From Epithemia pelagica (lineage: Eukaryota > Bacillariophyta > Bacillariophyceae > Surirellales > Surirellaceae), in assembly GCA_946965045.2 (NCBI GenBank), contig OX337228.1:806001-870000 (forward strand): a DNA stretch of 64,000 bases, given 5' to 3'. The notes under the pieces are model-generated. The model was not told the origin of the DNA. It saw only the letters and a program-made list of their open reading frames with translations, and ran no database searches. Position numbers and translations under genes: made by a program. Shown here in pieces: positions 41,437 to 50,728 of the stretch (positions within the stretch are counted from its first letter, which is position 1; every line of letters starts with the position of its first letter).

Positions 41437-44400
41437 ATGTCGTCGTTGGAAGAGTCGTTCGACAAGGACACGATCGACGACAACCACAACAACGACCCTG
41501 GCACACGGGCCAACGACGACTCTCCTCAAGAAGCAGCAGGAGCAGCCGTAGAATCGACCGACGGTCCAAACCAAGCAACCAACGACGACCAGCAGAAACA
41601 GCAGCAGCAAGACGGAGACAATTCCACGACTGAACCGATTCTTCCGAACGAAGAGGATGATACTAATGAAACAAAGACGAATGAGACTCGAAGCAATGCA
41701 CACAATGGGACAATGAACCCAACGACACACCAAGCAGAGGAGCCGCCGCAAGACCCGAATTTCGCAACGACTGCGGCCCACGACGACTCGGACGTGAAGG
41801 AAGACAAGGATTCATTGGAAAAAGCCGGTTCCAATCATCTTCCAGATACTACCACCAAGGACGAGCACGATCCCTCCGAGTCGTCGTCCGAAGACTCGGA
41901 GAGTGACGAGGATTCCCCGGAAGGCGGTCTGTCGGACTATGAAAAGTTGCGCTTGGCCCGCATTGCCCGCAATCGACAGTATTTGGCACAATTGGGATTG
42001 GAACAAACCTCGCAGTCGATTAGACAACAGCAACAGCCAAAACAACGACCACGAACCTCCTCGTCGTCCACAGTCGTCCATCCACCCCGTCGATCGTCCC
42101 TCTCGCGACGGACCAAACAAAAGGGCATCAATTATGCCTTGCCCTCCTCCCTCTTTGGTCCCAGTGCAACCTCCCACAACAACAAGAAGAATAAGGCCGG
42201 TGACAAGCACAAGAGTCACAATCCTCATAAAACGGGAAACTCCGAGGGGGAGAAAAAGAACACGAACGCATCGCAGCCACTCCACACATCTTTGCCAAAG
42301 GACAAGGACGATGACGACATCGACCACAAGGAGGACAGTCTTTCCAACAACCCCAATGGAGGACCTGTCAGAGACGATGCGACACAGGACCTTGTCTCGA
42401 CTTGGAATACGACTCTGGAACCCCCCAAACCTCGCGCCGGCAAAAAACGGAGTCAGAGTACCCGCATGGACATTACGATTCATCGCGAATTTTTGCGGAT
42501 CCGTGCGGAAAAACGCAATGCCCTCAAACTGGCCAAAAAGTGCAAGGTCCGGGCCGAACAACAAGTGCGGTATTGGACGCGCCTTCAGGACATGCAACTC
42601 CGCAAACGACACCGCATTACCAAATTCCAATTGGAACAAGCGGCGCAACAAGAGGAACGAACTGCCTTGGGTGGATGGACGATGCGCGAGTGGTTGCACC
42701 ACGTCGATGGGCGTCTCTCCATGGAACTTCAGCCGGCGGCCCTGCGGTACGATGCCCACCAGCAACACGCCCTGCGAGACTGGGAACGGCAACGTCGACA
42801 CCACCACGTGCGACAGCAACACGTGTTGCAACGATCTCTCGAAGACTTTCCCAAGGCCTTGCAGGCGGCCCGGACCGTCTTGCAGTCCGTCTTGGTCGAA
42901 CGGGCCCCCAAGGATCCGCCACCACCTCGACGCAGCAAACGCACCACCAATCCGGAGGACGACCATGACGATACCCCAACAAGAACGAACCAGTCACCCG
43001 CGAGAAACACCAAACAAGCCCCGTCACCCGGGAAACGCACGGTCCCCGGTTCGCCGCCCGCCAAGAAAAAAGCCAAACGAGGTCGACCACCCAAACTCCT
43101 TGGAGCAGGAACGACGAGCCCCCAAACGACGACGACGGCATTCCAAACCGGTGAGAATGCTGTGCCATCGGCCGAAACCCAACACTTGGCCATGTTTTCG
43201 GCAGCATCGATTCGGGGAGAAGCAGACGACGACGATGACGAGGAGGATCCGGCACACGGTCCACCCGACCCGGACGACCCTGCCCGAGGCGCCGCCACCG
43301 CTGCCTTGGGAGGAACCAAGACCACGGTCCAGGACGACCCGGCCCACAAAAAGAAGGCAACAGCACGGCCCAAGAAACCCAAGGCCAAAATTGTGGGCGG
43401 TTGGATTTCTCCCGATTTGGCGCACCGATTGGATCGGCGCTGGTTGATTCGAACCACGCGTCAACAAGTCCAGGCCTTGCCCCTCCCCCAACAACAACAA
43501 GATGCCAATGCCCTCCTCTCGCACTGTTATGTACCGCAAGTGGGCGATGCCCTCTTGTACTATCCACAAGGCCACAAACTGTTTTTGCAAGACATTCCCG
43601 ATGTCTTGGGCAAGAAAACGAGGCAAGTGACACGACTGCCCTTGTGGGAGCGAGCCCAAGGTCCAAGCCACCCCAAATCGAAAAAGGCGGCTTCTGCTGC
43701 CACTGCCGCCGAGACACCCAATCCGAATACTACTAGTAATAATACCAAGACCAGCACTCCTCCCAAGGAATCGCAGTGGTGGACACCCGAGTGGATCCAG
43801 GAGATGGAACGCTATGACGGTGAGTTGGACAATGAGGAGGAAGAAGGCGAGGATCGGCGGCTCTCTCGGTGGTCGGTGGCCTCGTGTCCGATTTTGTGCA
43901 TTGTCCAAGCCACCTGTCCTGAATTCCCACCCGATTCGGCCAAAGTCTTGAAAAAGCAAAAAGAGGATGGGACACACGAATTTGTCTTTGAGTCGTCTTC
44001 GTCTCCCAAATCCAAAAAGTCGTCCCCAAAACGTAGCAAACACGGAATGATGCGGTCCACACCGCCCAAACTACGCTTGGCGGTGACCCTCCGGCCCGTG
44101 ACACCCATTGGGTGGGGACCCCATGCGCCGCCTCGAGACCTGCCTCCCACCTTTTCGGTCGTGACGGTTCCGTCTCTTGCTCATTGTCCCTTTCTCGTTC
44201 CCTTTGCGTGGGCCTACTCCGTGTCCCAAAAATTGCGTGTGGGTGATTGGGTTGTGGCCTCGAGTCGGACCAAAGTGTCCTCGCCGACGGTGGTTCCCGA
44301 ATCCCAAATTACCTCCATTGAGACATATAGTACTTCGGACAATGGTGATGCCAAACGCAGTGAAACTGGTCCACTTTTGCAACTCTTGAATCGCCTGCTT

Positions 44401-47400
44401 CAGAGGTATAATGGTAACTGGAAGGCTGCCGTCATGGCGGATACAGAGTTTGCCCAACAGATTCCACCCACGGATGTCTCCCTTGTGGTCAAGACCTTGG
44501 GTGATTTGGTGTCGTCTGCCACCATGCAACAACAGCAGGGAGGAAACTCGTCGATGGCCGACCAGACTAATACGAGCACGGAAACACCAGCAAGACCAAC
44601 CACAGAGGAACTTTCCCTGTGGAAGATTATTTGTTGGACATTGCCATTGTGGGAGTCTGTTTCCTTGACCAAATCATACGACACATCCGAAGGGCAATTT
44701 CGGGCCTCTCCATGGGAACTCACTCCAATGGGTGCCAAGCGTCTGTCCGCTGCTGGTGCTTTGTCATCCTCCCACGCTCCTGGTGTGATTGGGGCATGTG
44801 GTCTCAACAACTTGGACGAATCACTCCGAGTGAAACTCTGCGAATGCTTAAAAGGGTTTATACAAGAGTACCCCTCTGCGGCTTTGTTTGTCGACGAGGT
44901 CACAGACGCGATTGCTCCGTCCTATTCATGCGCCATTCCTGTCCCCATGTTCTTTTATCGCATTTTGGCTCGTCTGGGCACCACCGGGACAATGCCGGAA
45001 CAAGCGTCATCATCATCGTCGTCTTGTCACTATCGAAGTGTGGGTGCCTTGCTTTCGGACGTGAATTTGATTCGAGAAAACTGTTTACTGTACAACAACC
45101 CAGAATCCGAGGTTGTGGAACAAGCGCTGGTCATTGTTTCCATGGCCAAAGATGCGATTGCCAAAGTCGTTCGTGTACACAACAGGGAAATTAGCGAAAT
45201 TCGAAAGGCTGATTTGGAACGCCAGCGTCTTGTCATGCGCCACTGTGGTTCACCACAAGCGTCGGCCATGGGTCACCCTCCCGATGACATGACGGGTGGA
45301 AGATCGGCTCCCCTGGTATGTCGAATCAGCAACTTGTACAAGGAACAAGTCTATCAAAGGTGGCTCCAACAGGTCCACCCTCCCAATGCCACCTCTGACG
45401 GTCAAAGCTCCAGAGAAATGACAGACCATGACGATGTAACCGGTTGGATCCCGCAGGCAGGGGATCGAATACAGTATTCACGCAAGCGACATGCCAAGTT
45501 TGTCATGGGTCACTATCCCTCTTTGGAAGCTGCACAATGTAGCATTGTCACTACTGTAGTGAATGACAATGCAAAGGATAGCACAGAGTCAGGAATGCAG
45601 GCGATTGTCTCGGTCTCGAGTGACCAGAACAACAAGACTAAAACCAATTCGGAACCATTGCCAGTTTCTCCTGTCAATGGGAAGGTTCATGAACCGACGC
45701 AAACCAAAATCCATGAAAACGAGACGCTGGCAAGCAACCCAAACGTGTCCACTCTGGACAATCGGGAATGCGCTGATAGAAAAGAAGACCCGATGGAAAG
45801 TGGCTCAACCCCGGCGGCGACGACGACGACATCCTCGGAGACTGGGAGTCCTGTCGCCAGTAACCAGAGTCCCTCACTCAACTCGGGCATGGTGCTTCCC
45901 ACGACTGAGGCTGGGGAGAAAGCGGTCGCAGTATCACCACCATCTTCCATGGAAACTGTCGAGACTTCCGACGCTGATGCAATGACAGAACGACCCAGCC
46001 GTTCGCATGACGCAAGTACCAGCAACGCAGATGTTGGTATTGGTGGTAAGGACGCAGACGACATCTTGTCAGAGCGATTGAACAGTCAATCAACTGCTAC
46101 TGGTCAGTCCTCCAACAATGATGATTGGGAGAGTGCTGTGGTGCACTGGACAAGAGCTTCCTTCCCCAAGTTACCGTCAAAGAAAAGTAACGAAGATGCT
46201 CTAACGTTCTCGACAAATTCCACCATGTTGGCGTTGGGTGTTTTCTTTGAGAGCAGTAAGAAACTTGAAGTAATCTACTGGCGTCCGTGCTTGTTTCAAT
46301 TTGATCGGAAAGAAGATTCCGATGAACGTCAGATTTGCCCCACCTGTGGCTTGGATGCATCAGAGTCCTTTCTGCAACGAGAAACCGCGAATCAGAGGTC
46401 CTCTCAGGACCCTGCTCAAACAGAATCAGGTTTATCCCATGTGGACAGGTGCGCGAGTTCCTCAGTTAGAGTTGATGGAAGACGTGTCGGATCGACACTG
46501 TCAGAAGAAGAAAACGCATCTCTTCACCGATGTTTGGGTCTCTTAAAGAGGAGATGTATTCGTTGCATTCCACCTGATTTTCTTGATGAGCGGTTGACAA
46601 AGGCCAATATAGCTGAAGGCTACGTGCCTCCTCAGACCAAGGTTGGAATAAAGTCACTTCCATCATACGATGAATTAATATTGAAGAAGGAGATGGGGAA
46701 CCTTACTCACGATACAAGAAAACATGGACAAAGACATCCTCTGGTTGATGAACAGTTAGTCTCCAAAGGATATGTCCCTCCATGGTTGGCATTGGTGGGT
46801 GAGGACACAGGAGGAAACGGTCCCCAATGGTATGATACCATCTCCCCTTGGTCAAGCCTCTCGCTGGAACTGATCCTTCTTCGTCTGGAGAATAGATATT
46901 ACAGGCATCGTGAGGCCGTGGAGAACGACATTATCGAGGCCTATATATCGATTTGCTTCTTACTGCTGGGGCGTGACGCTGGGAGAAAGAAAAATCCACT
47001 TTCAATGAAGCGCATCGCTAGGAACCTTTCGTTAACGAAACCAAGGGGAAGACCACCGTTGAACCCAGAAAATTTAGTCGAATCTTCTGAGGAAGACAAA
47101 TGGATCGGGAAAATGGAGCATGTAAGAGAGCTGTACGCAACCGCTCTGTTATGTATCTCCAACACGCAGATGGTGGAACGACTGAACGGCCTTAACCCGC
47201 AGGAAGTTACAGATCCAAAGCCGATGAACCAGCCGCTTGTCTCCGAAGATCCTAAGCGCGCAGAAGCAAGAAAAAAGTTAGCCCATATATTAATGGCATT
47301 TGGAAGGGACCCTCTTGTAAACAGAAGCAGTGCTTTATCTTCAGGGAGGCTTCTCAAAGTTTCCTGTGGAGGAGAAAACGTGGCTGTCGAACGGCACTTT

Positions 47401-50235
47401 CAGAAGGTATCGGTGGTACCAGCACAATTGGGTGAAAAAGAAGTTTCGGTCACGGTTGTGCTTGACAATAGACCCATTGTGTATTTGAACAAGGCTCCAT
47501 GTCGTGACTCTCTAGAAGCGAGTGTATCTGACGAAAAAAATGAGACAGTCACTGTCCGTTGCGACGGAGAAACGGTGTCCATGCCATTAGTCCCTGCAGA
47601 GTCAGCTGTAACGCTCCTGGAGAATAGCTTGAGATTTGAAGAGTGCGATTTTGAAGCGAACGATTCACTTGCCCGAATTTTCTTTGGAACTCCCGGACGC
47701 ATGCAACCATGTGCCCGATGCCAAGCCCACAGAAGATCGTTGTTTTCATGCCGCGTTCGACGTCGTCACGCGAATTGCGACTTCGATTGGCGATCGTTCT
47801 TCAACGAGAGTGGAAGTTTGGACAAACTGATGCTCCAACTTGATCCAATGCATCGTCCTCCTGCTCCACCTGTCAGCTCTATTCCAATTACGACACCAGA
47901 AACAGCTACTGTTACAGCTGCAGAGGCGAACTCAAAGTTAGTCGCTCAAAGCCCCTCTGTAGATGTTGGGGTGCAAAAAGAAGAGGAAGGGAAAGAGCAG
48001 ATTGATGAATGCCGGCCTCCCATGGCTATGTCTGTTGACGACGAAAAGACGCAATCCAAAGACAAGGATGAAGGCAAGGAAGAAGGCAACGCAGATGACA
48101 GTCAGAAGAAAGAAAGCAATCCATCGGAGAAAACTGACACTCAAGCTGGGGATACAATAAACGAAGATAGCGGTCAGAAAGAAGTGGATGCAGGAGAGAT
48201 GCTTGAAAAAGCACAATCAATCATGACAAGAGCTGAAGAAGTATTGGCAGGCGCGCAGAAATATGCAGCTTCCGCAGACATAATGAGCAAACAGTTCATC
48301 GAGGCAGCAATTCCTGTGGACGAAGAAGATGGACATTTCGTTTACTGTATTGTTTGTGGGCTGAGTGGAAATCTCGTGTGCTGTGACGGTTGTGCTAATG
48401 TCGTTCATGCTAAATGTGTTGGCTTGGACAAAGTACCCGAAGGTGAATGGTTTTGTGAAGAGTGTCAAATAAAAAAGGATGCCTCCGTACAGACAGCGCA
48501 ATGCTCTTTGACCAATGGTACCATTCCAGATCACGATGTCCGACTTCCTTTTGGGAGGTTCGAATTTGATCCTGAGGTCGTAATTGATCTGAATAAAATC
48601 GTGGATGAACTGCAACAAGCGAATCCTGAACGGAAGATGGCTCAGAGCAAGAATCCAAACGACGAAAACGGTATTGGGACAAACGGAAAGACACCATTTG
48701 ACGCCTTGAGCTCGAACACACGAAAGTTTTTGCAATCAATCGGCATCAATACCGCTGAAGAACTTGTTGCGACCAAAACAACAAAAGTTGGTGGAGAATT
48801 CCGTGAATGGAGAAAAAGAATGGGTATGTCTGAAATGAAAACGAGCGGTGAAGTGGCATCTGTGAGCATGTGGAAGAGAGCTTGCCGTGATGCAGCCGAG
48901 GAGATGGGAATAGACTTGAATCGGAGCTCGAGGGCAGGTGACAAAAATATGGAATCTAGCGAAGAAGACTCCAGTGATGATGAAGAATCGGAAGATGACA
49001 CAAGACAACGACCTCGCCGTGAAACGGCTGTTCGTGGGCGTTCTTTAGCAGATCTGGACGACCCGATCGATGCCCTTAGTGCCATGGCAAAAGAGTTCTT
49101 CCGTTCCATTGGTATTGAATCTGGTGAGAAGGTCGTTGATGTTAAAACTAGTGAAGTTGCCCGGAAATTTGGAAAATGGAGGAAGCGGAAGAAGCTTCCG
49201 AAACTGAAAGGAACTGGTACAGTTGCCACAATCAGTGCATGGAAGACAACTTGTCGTAATGCCATCACCGCTATGACCCAAGCCAAGAAAACCCCTGCCA
49301 AGAAAACGAAATCGACGGAGAAATTTGTTTCGCCTCGATCCAAACGAGCTCAAGAGAGACTGAAAAAAAGCCCAGGGAAGAACACCCCATCATCGACAAG
49401 CAAGAACCAGCAAACTAAAAAGAGGAAACGTGGAAGACCACCGAAAAAATCGGATGCCGCTCCCCGAAAGGATGACGAGAAGACAGGTTCTTCCAATGCT
49501 CTTGATGTTCTCACTAAACCGGCACGTGATTTCCTTGATTCCATCAATATTGAATCTGCCGAACACTTTTTATCCTTACGGACATGCGATGTCGCAGACA
49601 AGTTTGCCAAGTGGAGGCACAAGCAGGGACTAACGAAACTTCGCGGTAGTGGTAATGGAGCCACGATTAGTGCATGGAGGTCTCTCTGTCGAAAGGCCTT
49701 GGAGGAACTTGAGGCATCAGAAAACTCTAAGAGCGATGATGAGGACGACGAACGGGAAGGAGAAGAAGAAGAGGACGAAGAAACTGGACACGGCGATGAA
49801 AGTATGGCGGACGGCGACCCAGGGACACGGTCTGAAAACGAGAACGCCAACAATTCTGATGATGACGAAGAAGAAGAAGAGGACTCAGAAACTGGACACA
49901 GCGATGAAAGCATGGCGGACGGCGATCCAGGAACACCGTCTGAAAACGAGAACGCTTGCAATTCTGATGATGACGAAGAGGACGAAGAAACGGGACGTGG
50001 CGATGAAAGTGGGGAGGAAGAAGGACCCAAGATCAAAGAGGGCATTCCTAATGAGAGTCCAACTCCCAATTCGCAGGGTGGGGAGGAAGAAGAGCCAAGC
50101 GGAGTTGTTTCGAAATCACAGGAAGAAGGCTGGTCACGTCTACGAAAACGACGCCGAATAGCACCTAAAGGTAACGTTTCGAGAGAGGTGACTGTGGAAG
50201 ATGTGGAGCTTGCCAAAACTGAAGAAAGCGACTAG
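41437..50235 (+). CDS. Giant BRWD/PHIP-like chromatin protein: bromodomain, PHD finger, AT-hooks
   Basis: 2932 aa in one uninterrupted exon. Acidic N-terminus; three AT-hooks (KRGRPPK about 547, RGRPP about 1870, KRKRGRPPKK about 2665). Two YIPQxGD-type blocks, YVPQVGDALLYYPQGHK (about 698) and WIPQAGDRIQYSRKRH (about 1337), resemble the region of BRWD1/PHIP proteins that folds as a chromodomain-like module. A bromodomain lies at about 1128-1245, with the acetyl-lysine Asn in NCLLYNNPES. A PHD finger lies at about 2303-2348 (YCIVCGL...CCDGCANVVHAKC...WFCEEC). Three copies of an unnamed ~68-aa module start at about 2422, 2545 and 2690. The tail is Asp/Glu-rich. No WD40 propeller is visible, unlike animal BRWD proteins. 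It should read acetylated or methylated histones in the nucleus; targets are unknown. Confidence 0.9.
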   Translation: MSSLEESFDKDTIDDNHNNDPGTRANDDSPQEAAGAAVESTDGPNQATNDDQQKQQQQDGDNSTTEPILPNEEDDTNETKTNETRSNAHNGTMNPTTHQAEEPPQDPNFATTAAHDDSDVKEDKDSLEKAGSNHLPDTTTKDEHDPSESSSEDSESDEDSPEGGLSDYEKLRLARIARNRQYLAQLGLEQTSQSIRQQQQPKQRPRTSSSSTVVHPPRRSSLSRRTKQKGINYALPSSLFGPSATSHNNKKNKAGDKHKSHNPHKTGNSEGEKKNTNASQPLHTSLPKDKDDDDIDHKEDSLSNNPNGGPVRDDATQDLVSTWNTTLEPPKPRAGKKRSQSTRMDITIHREFLRIRAEKRNALKLAKKCKVRAEQQVRYWTRLQDMQLRKRHRITKFQLEQAAQQEERTALGGWTMREWLHHVDGRLSMELQPAALRYDAHQQHALRDWERQRRHHHVRQQHVLQRSLEDFPKALQAARTVLQSVLVERAPKDPPPPRRSKRTTNPEDDHDDTPTRTNQSPARNTKQAPSPGKRTVPGSPPAKKKAKRGRPPKLLGAGTTSPQTTTTAFQTGENAVPSAETQHLAMFSAASIRGEADDDDDEEDPAHGPPDPDDPARGAATAALGGTKTTVQDDPAHKKKATARPKKPKAKIVGGWISPDLAHRLDRRWLIRTTRQQVQALPLPQQQQDANALLSHCYVPQVGDALLYYPQGHKLFLQDIPDVLGKKTRQVTRLPLWERAQGPSHPKSKKAASAATAAETPNPNTTSNNTKTSTPPKESQWWTPEWIQEMERYDGELDNEEEEGEDRRLSRWSVASCPILCIVQATCPEFPPDSAKVLKKQKEDGTHEFVFESSSSPKSKKSSPKRSKHGMMRSTPPKLRLAVTLRPVTPIGWGPHAPPRDLPPTFSVVTVPSLAHCPFLVPFAWAYSVSQKLRVGDWVVASSRTKVSSPTVVPESQITSIETYSTSDNGDAKRSETGPLLQLLNRLLQRYNGNWKAAVMADTEFAQQIPPTDVSLVVKTLGDLVSSATMQQQQGGNSSMADQTNTSTETPARPTTEELSLWKIICWTLPLWESVSLTKSYDTSEGQFRASPWELTPMGAKRLSAAGALSSSHAPGVIGACGLNNLDESLRVKLCECLKGFIQEYPSAALFVDEVTDAIAPSYSCAIPVPMFFYRILARLGTTGTMPEQASSSSSSCHYRSVGALLSDVNLIRENCLLYNNPESEVVEQALVIVSMAKDAIAKVVRVHNREISEIRKADLERQRLVMRHCGSPQASAMGHPPDDMTGGRSAPLVCRISNLYKEQVYQRWLQQVHPPNATSDGQSSREMTDHDDVTGWIPQAGDRIQYSRKRHAKFVMGHYPSLEAAQCSIVTTVVNDNAKDSTESGMQAIVSVSSDQNNKTKTNSEPLPVSPVNGKVHEPTQTKIHENETLASNPNVSTLDNRECADRKEDPMESGSTPAATTTTSSETGSPVASNQSPSLNSGMVLPTTEAGEKAVAVSPPSSMETVETSDADAMTERPSRSHDASTSNADVGIGGKDADDILSERLNSQSTATGQSSNNDDWESAVVHWTRASFPKLPSKKSNEDALTFSTNSTMLALGVFFESSKKLEVIYWRPCLFQFDRKEDSDERQICPTCGLDASESFLQRETANQRSSQDPAQTESGLSHVDRCASSSVRVDGRRVGSTLSEEENASLHRCLGLLKRRCIRCIPPDFLDERLTKANIAEGYVPPQTKVGIKSLPSYDELILKKEMGNLTHDTRKHGQRHPLVDEQLVSKGYVPPWLALVGEDTGGNGPQWYDTISPWSSLSLELILLRLENRYYRHREAVENDIIEAYISICFLLLGRDAGRKKNPLSMKRIARNLSLTKPRGRPPLNPENLVESSEEDKWIGKMEHVRELYATALLCISNTQMVERLNGLNPQEVTDPKPMNQPLVSEDPKRAEARKKLAHILMAFGRDPLVNRSSALSSGRLLKVSCGGENVAVERHFQKVSVVPAQLGEKEVSVTVVLDNRPIVYLNKAPCRDSLEASVSDEKNETVTVRCDGETVSMPLVPAESAVTLLENSLRFEECDFEANDSLARIFFGTPGRMQPCARCQAHRRSLFSCRVRRRHANCDFDWRSFFNESGSLDKLMLQLDPMHRPPAPPVSSIPITTPETATVTAAEANSKLVAQSPSVDVGVQKEEEGKEQIDECRPPMAMSVDDEKTQSKDKDEGKEEGNADDSQKKESNPSEKTDTQAGDTINEDSGQKEVDAGEMLEKAQSIMTRAEEVLAGAQKYAASADIMSKQFIEAAIPVDEEDGHFVYCIVCGLSGNLVCCDGCANVVHAKCVGLDKVPEGEWFCEECQIKKDASVQTAQCSLTNGTIPDHDVRLPFGRFEFDPEVVIDLNKIVDELQQANPERKMAQSKNPNDENGIGTNGKTPFDALSSNTRKFLQSIGINTAEELVATKTTKVGGEFREWRKRMGMSEMKTSGEVASVSMWKRACRDAAEEMGIDLNRSSRAGDKNMESSEEDSSDDEESEDDTRQRPRRETAVRGRSLADLDDPIDALSAMAKEFFRSIGIESGEKVVDVKTSEVARKFGKWRKRKKLPKLKGTGTVATISAWKTTCRNAITAMTQAKKTPAKKTKSTEKFVSPRSKRAQERLKKSPGKNTPSSTSKNQQTKKRKRGRPPKKSDAAPRKDDEKTGSSNALDVLTKPARDFLDSINIESAEHFLSLRTCDVADKFAKWRHKQGLTKLRGSGNGATISAWRSLCRKALEELEASENSKSDDEDDEREGEEEEDEETGHGDESMADGDPGTRSENENANNSDDDEEEEEDSETGHSDESMADGDPGTPSENENACNSDDDEEDEETGRGDESGEEEGPKIKEGIPNESPTPNSQGGEEEEPSGVVSKSQEEGWSRLRKRRRIAPKGNVSREVTVEDVELAKTEESD
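48700..49710 (+). repeat. Triple 68-aa module in the chromatin protein
   Basis: Copies begin at 48700, 49069 and 49504 (Asp-Ala/Val-Leu). Shared pattern: FLxSIxIxSAExxxxxxTxxVAxxFxxWRxxxGLxxLxGxGxxAxISxWKxxCRxA. The copies are well diverged, so this is a conserved domain and not a recent duplication. I cannot name the family. Confidence 0.85.
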
Positions 50236-50419
50236 CTACGATTGTGACAGTTGCTACGAGGAACATTGACAAAATCTGACGTTTGATTATCTCGACAAAT
50301 TCAAGAACCTACCTAGAAGCACAGCCAAATTTTTGTTATTGCTTTGTCTTTGTAGCCGAGTTCGTTGCAGCCATCAGTGCTCGTATGTCCTGCTCCACGT
50401 GGACAAAGCAATCGTACAT

Positions 50420-50728
50420 TTATTCGACCACAAAGGTATGGGCAGCCCTAAAATGTGTTTTGGACACAGTCGGGAAGCATGCGGGACACAAATCAAAATC
50501 AAAACATTCCACACATTTGTGAATTTTCCCGTGCCCCGTCATGACGATTTCAGATTGGCAACGGTCACAATAGGCAACTTCCCGCAATGGAGGTTCATCA
50601 CGACTGGTTGTGGTCAACCGGTCCTGATGACGCGAGTTGGTACTGCTAGCGTTAGCAGTGCTCGCGGAGTTGGTGCTAGCTCGGGGAGTTGGTGCTAGTA
50701 CCATTCGCTGGTGGTGGTGGCTGGGCAC
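50420..50728 (-). pseudogene. ZZ-type zinc finger, probably the cut-off C-terminus of the sirtuin gene
   Basis: This frame ends at 50420 and encodes CDRCQSEIVMTGHGKIHKC, VECFDFDLCPAC and a His pair, in the order of a ZZ zinc finger (protein-interaction domain). It is shifted against the sirtuin frame. The shift falls exactly at two 19-bp direct copies (50660-50678 and 50679-50697). With one copy counted, both frames are continuous, so the finger was probably once part of the sirtuin. Whether this allele is broken, the second copy is an assembly error, or a separate short gene exists cannot be told here. Confidence 0.6.
50660..50697. repeat. 19-bp tandem duplication causing a frameshift
   Basis: GCTCGCGGAGTTGGTGCTA followed directly by GCTCGGGGAGTTGGTGCTA, 18 of 19 bases identical. 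Nineteen is not a multiple of three, and the second frame meets TAG at 50676-50678. Confidence 0.9.

Noticed and set aside
41812-42966. 384-aa minus-strand frame (and 42617-43717, 43024-44043)
   Set aside because: Antisense shadows of the 2932-aa gene, caused by its codon bias. They overlap each other and contain no domains.
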